From Thermoanaerobaculia bacterium (lineage in GTDB: Bacteria > Acidobacteriota > Thermoanaerobaculia > UBA5066), in contig JAJVIN010000032.1 of the NCBI GenBank assembly GCA_022071945.1, forward strand, positions 1 through 62,922: 62,922 nucleotides of DNA, given 5' to 3'. Numbering within the stretch: position 1 is the first letter of the stretch; each line of letters opens with the position of its first letter. A program made the position numbers and the translations under genes. This document shows, piece by piece, positions 61,588 through 62,922 of this stretch. The notes under the pieces were generated by a model. The model was given only the letters and a program-made list of their open reading frames with translations, had not been told where the DNA came from and ran no database searches.

Positions 61588-61979
61588 TCGCTCCTCCTGG
61601 CGGGATCCTCCCGCGGTTCCGCCTTCTAGTCGAATGGCCGTGGCCCGGATCGACAGGCGCACGCGCTGCGCGAGGCGATCAGGCGACACTGTGGCTGGCC
61701 CAAGGTCCGGACACCATCCAGGGCCACGTCAGACTCGAGAAAGACCCGGCCAGACGTCCGCGATCGGCAGCCCGAGGGGCGCTTGCCCTGCCGGGAGGGG
61801 ATCCGTTCGGTGCCGCCATCGCGGCGGGCTAGACCCCATCGCCGGAAACGGTGGCGGCCGCCACCCACGGCGCAGGTCTCCGTCCTGGCCTCGCCGTCAC
61901 CGCTCTCGGCGCCATCGTCCTGCTCCTCGGAGTCGTGGCGTGGTCGAGCCAGGTCAACCTCTATCGACGGACGGGGAGG
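61588..61979. other. Intergenic stretch without a supported gene
   Basis: It contains the promoter side of the YCII operon. A plus-strand frame from a GTG near 61848 encodes a short hydrophobic segment (GLAVTALGAIVLLLGVVAW) that could be the head of a truncated membrane protein, but it runs into the LytTR fragment on the other strand. Nothing else is recognisable. Confidence 0.4.
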
Positions 61980-62279
61980 CTACATCTGCCGGAAGAGGTG
62001 CAAGAAGGGCCGGCTGACCGCAAGGGTCTCGGTTCGTCCCTCGAGGTGAATCACGGCCGTCTCGTTGTCGGGCCTCTTGACATGCCGGATTGCGTGCAGG
62101 CTGACGACGGCGGAACGGTGAACCTGCACGAAACGCGAAGGGTCGAGACGGGTGGCGAGTTCCTTCAGGGGAGTGCGGACCACCGCCTCTCTCGGATCAC
62201 TGAATGGTGAGCGCCGTTGGAAGGCGCCATCGGGAGGCGCGCCTTTTCCCTGCCGCCGGATTCCAGCCGAGCCTCGCAA
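61980..62279 (-). pseudogene. LytTR DNA-binding domain fragment
   Basis: 99 residues, of which the last about 75 fit the second half of a LytTR domain: TPLKELATRLDPSRFVQVHR followed by SAVVSLHAIRHV and VIHLEGRTETLAVSR. The first part of the domain and any receiver domain are missing, and the 30 residues before the match are unrelated GC-rich sequence. It is probably a relic of a LytR/AlgR-type response regulator. Confidence 0.6.
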
Positions 62280-62413
62280 AGCCCGGCTGGTCCGTCCGGT
62301 TCGTAGTCGCTGTCTCTCCCTGCCAGCCGGACGTCCCTCCGGCTACCGCCGCCCCGATGCTCGAGCCATTCTGCGGGTCGAACACCGACGCTCACGTCAC
62401 CGCAAGAGCACGG

Positions 62414-62884
62414 TCATTTGACGTCGCACATCCCCTTGGCGTTCCACTTCCCCTTGGACCCGTCTTTCGACTTCCACGTTCCGTCGAACGTGTTCTCCAC
62501 CTTGGTCTGGCTGAGTTCCTTGTCGACGTACGTACCTGTCCAGTCGAACGTGGCACCTTTGGACGAGCCGCTCTTGTAAACCTGCCTGAAGTCACACTTC
62601 GAGTCGTCGCACTACCCGGTCAGGACGGACGCCCCCTCCGCGTCGTCGTCACTCCCGGAGACCTTCCACGACGCCCCCTCGCAGACGAACTTCATCTTCC
62701 ACGTGATGGAGGGGACCATTCGGGTGACGAAGCGTCCACGTACAAGGCTGTTGCAGGAGAACGTGGTCGACACGTCGATCCCTCGGGCCCCTAGCCCTAA
62801 AACAAGCGCGTTGCCCGACCGTCTCGGCCGGTGCGTGTTGGCGACCCAGCGAGAAGGCGTAGGATGGTCGCAACAGTCTGGCAA
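62414..62884 (-). pseudogene. Lys/Ser/Cys-rich small protein frame interrupted by TAG
   Basis: On the minus strand one frame reads WKMKFVCEGASWKVSGSDDD, meets TAG at 62614-62612, then continues CDDSKCDFRQVYKSGSSKGA and onward to DGTWKSKDGSKGKWNAKGM, ending at 62414. Composition and a repeated W-K pattern are the same on both sides of the stop, so it is one interrupted gene (or a sequencing error). The true start is not clear. I do not recognise a family; the Cys/Gly/Lys-rich style suggests a secreted small protein. Confidence 0.45.
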
Positions 62885-62922
62885 CCGGCATTTTGCAGCA
62901 TGCGTGCGCTGTCGCCATTGTG

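Noticed and set aside
1-62922. CRISPR array or Cas genes
   Set aside because: No regularly spaced direct repeats of 25-40 bases were seen; the only tandem array is the 15-base triplet at 31188.
1-62922. Insertion sequence with intact transposase
   Set aside because: Only the C-terminal part of a REP-associated transposase at the left edge was found; no other transposase or paired terminal inverted repeats are visible.

Overview
This is a GC-rich bacterial chromosome segment with dense, often 4-base-overlapping genes. The lineage is most likely Acidobacteriota (inference). The clues are a VWFA-related secreted protein of the kind common in that phylum, PD40/TolB-type beta-propeller lipoproteins next to Ser/Thr kinases, a carboxypeptidase-regulatory repeat protein and an M64 peptidase. 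No rRNA or universal marker is present to settle it.

Layout. 1-15000 is mostly housekeeping: the 3' end of a REP-associated transposase, a thioesterase, a kinase fused to a receiver-like domain, a PD40 lipoprotein with ApaH, an ADP-forming acyl-CoA synthetase, a gnd/RluA/cNMP-binding operon, Xaa-Pro aminopeptidase, an AIM24 protein and an ABC-F ATPase. 15000-31120 is the highlight, a respiratory island. Two small leftward genes (a MerR/BldC-like HTH protein and a YecH/DUF2492 metal-binding protein) face a rightward, translationally coupled operon. That operon encodes a GltD-like flavoprotein with ferredoxin domains, a Rieske protein, cytochrome b, a seven-haem cytochrome c, a Tat-exported type II DMSO-reductase-family molybdoenzyme (alpha and beta), a haem-b type lipoprotein gamma subunit and a TorD-like chaperone. 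A Moco riboswitch follows, controlling moeA-moaA, and then a MOSC-MogA fusion gene. Near-identical palindromes TATGACGNNCGTCATA lie before the HTH gene and the operon, and a degraded copy lies before the YecH gene. Together they suggest one regulon.

31120-46010 carries an NTF2-like protein, an FAD amine oxidoreductase, GNATs, a nucleotidyltransferase with a small partner, a creB-creC-x-creD block, a MacB-like permease with two HlyD-type adaptors but no ATPase, and a VapBC pair. 46069-58620 carries cell-surface and membrane genes, sucC-sucD-ndk, a VWFA protein, an OmpA-like lipoprotein, ThpR and an M64 peptidase.

After a tRNA-Met (58673-58750) the sequence changes character: a small partner gene with a decapitated nucleotidyltransferase, an ECF42-type sigma operon (YCII/DGPF protein, DUF6265 protein, sigma factor), a LytTR fragment and a reading frame interrupted by TAG. 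This looks like an accessory, partly decayed segment.

Working model for the island (inference): electrons pass from quinol, and possibly exchange with NAD(P)H through the flavoprotein, via Rieske/cytochrome b to the heptahaem cytochrome and then to or from a periplasmic oxyanion-converting molybdoenzyme of the nitrate reductase / nitrite oxidoreductase / selenate-chlorate reductase group. Cofactor synthesis is encoded next door. Substrate and direction cannot be read from the sequence.
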